Source of the DNA: Oasisia sp. SBJ-2009
Lineage: Eukaryota > Annelida > Polychaeta > Sabellida > Siboglinidae
Assembly: GCA_964017155.1 (NCBI GenBank)
Contig: OZ024854.1
Span: 53,463,941-53,527,940 of the forward strand
Reading direction: 5' to 3'
Length of the DNA: 64,000 nt
In this document: positions 62,818-64,000 of the stretch, piece after piece
Layout of the letters: every line of letters starts with the position of its first letter
Numbering within the stretch: position 1 is the stretch's first letter
Made by a program: the position numbers and the translations under genes
Notes under the pieces: generated by a model
Databases searched by the model: none
What the model saw: only the letters and a program-made list of their open reading frames with translations
What the model was told of the DNA's origin: nothing

Positions 62818-63613
62818 CACCTAATAGAGTTAATATAAAGTAACAATTTCCACATATACTCAATTTTTTAATGCCAGCGGTTTACCAGAGAAATATTTTT
62901 TAACACCCAGCCATCGAAATACTATGAGCTACTCCATCTTAGACGAAGAATGACGTCACGACGGTGAGGCGCTCTCCACGCAAATTCCCTGCATGGGGTT
63001 TGGCTGTTGTCATGAAATGGCTACAACTCGGCAACGCGCGTAACATGCTGATGACAGTAAATATAAAGTTGTCTATTATTGTTATCGCTGAAATCATCCC
63101 ATCAACTGATGATACATGTCTACTTCAAAGCATTTCTCTTCAAAATGGACCGAACAAAGTGAACTGTACTTGGACTGGAGGGATTCCAAACAGTACGCCC
63201 GCAAATCACCAATGTGAATCCATTGCTTCAATACTACCGGTTGTTTCAACTATTATTGCAACCGTACGCCGAACAGTAAGGCATAATTATTCAAGTTTAC
63301 CATAGATTTAACCACAGATTTTGATATACGTCTATAAGCAGCTGCTAGATGTCACTTCAACTGAACGAACTGTCGAAGACTCCAAGTTGTTGACCCTTAA
63401 CAACGTTGCAGGAATCTAACCGGCTTCAGCAGAGACATGGAATGCTGCGCGCTGAATGGCTAAGCCAAGTTAACCCTTCACCTATGGTGGCGTCTAGACC
63501 ATCGTGGATTTCGTTAGAATTTTAGACTTTAAAGTCACATTCTGAGTAAACCGCTGACGTTAAAAAATTGAGTATACGTGGAAATTGTTACTTTGTATAA
63601 ACTCTATTAGGTG
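62818..63613. mobile_element. TIR element, 796 bp, ~75-bp inverted ends
   Basis: CACCTAATAGAGTT at 62818 is repeated in inverted orientation at 63613, with TA on both sides (62816-62817, 63614-63615). The inverted similarity continues inward for roughly 75 bp (AAGTAACAATTTCCAC, CTCAATTTTTTAA, CAGCGGTTTAC). The 113-codon plus-strand ORF at 62964-63305 lies inside but resembles no transposase I know. The superfamily is uncertain. Confidence 0.7.
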
Positions 63614-63969
63614 TATGATGCAAAACCGTTTGTCTTTTTTGTCCTTTAAATTTCTAACCACCAGAAGGGTAGAATGTGTTTAACCCATGCACGGCTCATG
63701 CATCTACCACAACAATTTAATCCTCTCAGAGGTTTGCTTAGTCGTTATGCAACATGTCTGTTTGGCTAGGGGAATGAAGGCAATGCTTTTAAAACAAATA
63801 ATGGCTTTATAAATGTAGCATTTTTAATTCTTACAAAATGGTCCACAGAAAGTGTAAAATTTTAATATATAAACTATACTGCGTGTATAAAGAAGGCATG
63901 TATAGGACTTATGAATGTACTGTGAAACTTGTTTGAAATAATAATTAACAGATGTTTTTGTAACACACA

Positions 63970-64000
63970 CACTATATATATATTATATATATATATATAT
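63970..64000. repeat. (TA)n microsatellite at the window edge
   Basis: TA run continuing beyond the window. Confidence 0.9.

Noticed and set aside
62964..63305. 113-codon ORF as a gene
   Set aside because: It lies wholly within an inverted-repeat element and has no recognisable domain; noted with that element only.

Overview
The window is nuclear DNA from a metazoan with an AT-rich, intron-rich, transposon-laden genome. The genes carry many short coding exons with GT-AG introns and all three intron phases. The gene content (an LRR/ADP-ribosylglycohydrolase fusion, a TRABD-type TraB protein, an ELAPOR/KIAA1324-type receptor) and the repeats (RTE/CFDP2-like and CR1-like LINEs, tRNA-derived SINEs, pogo-, hAT- and piggyBac-like elements) suggest a marine invertebrate. 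I cannot name the species. No bacterial or organellar features are present. All exon models come from reading splice sites, phases and protein similarity by eye.

Layout. 1-2640: no recognisable gene; a GGGCA/GGGTC pentanucleotide array and a 20-bp inverted repeat. 2641-6166: a full-length RTE-type LINE on the minus strand with an unbroken 1043-codon ORF and a 14-bp target duplication. 7915-16514 (minus): a nine-exon gene for a 609-residue protein with a myristoylation-type N-terminus, leucine-rich repeats and an ADP-ribosylglycohydrolase domain whose two metal-binding motifs look degenerate. 16515-17997: a head-to-head intergenic region holding a small inverted-repeat element. 17998-27102 (plus): a nine-exon TRABD-type gene (442 residues). 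27103-35517: intergenic, with SINE and transposon-end fragments and no gene that I can see. 35518-61988 (minus): twenty exons of an ELAPOR1/2 (KIAA1324 family) gene, 921 residues to the stop; its 5' exons are outside the window or not recognised. Its first visible intron holds a CR1-like LINE ending in a roughly 630-bp ATTC tract. 61989-64000: a TIR element and otherwise featureless DNA.

The most unusual pattern is the relation between tandem repeats and splice sites. Two minisatellites include the 3' splice site or its copy (43-bp units at 12377-13020, 64-bp units at 41427-43060). One abuts an acceptor (27-bp units, 54990-55770). One begins within about 10 nt of a donor (41-bp units, 23286-23575). 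Smaller arrays lie within about 20-70 nt of exons at 9410-9468, 13795-13963 and 43331-44010. In the 64-bp array, every copy carries a duplicate acceptor followed by an in-phase stop codon. The three cellular genes do not form a known pathway together; they are neighbours in divergent (LRR-ADPRH/TRABD) and convergent (TRABD/ELAPOR) arrangement.
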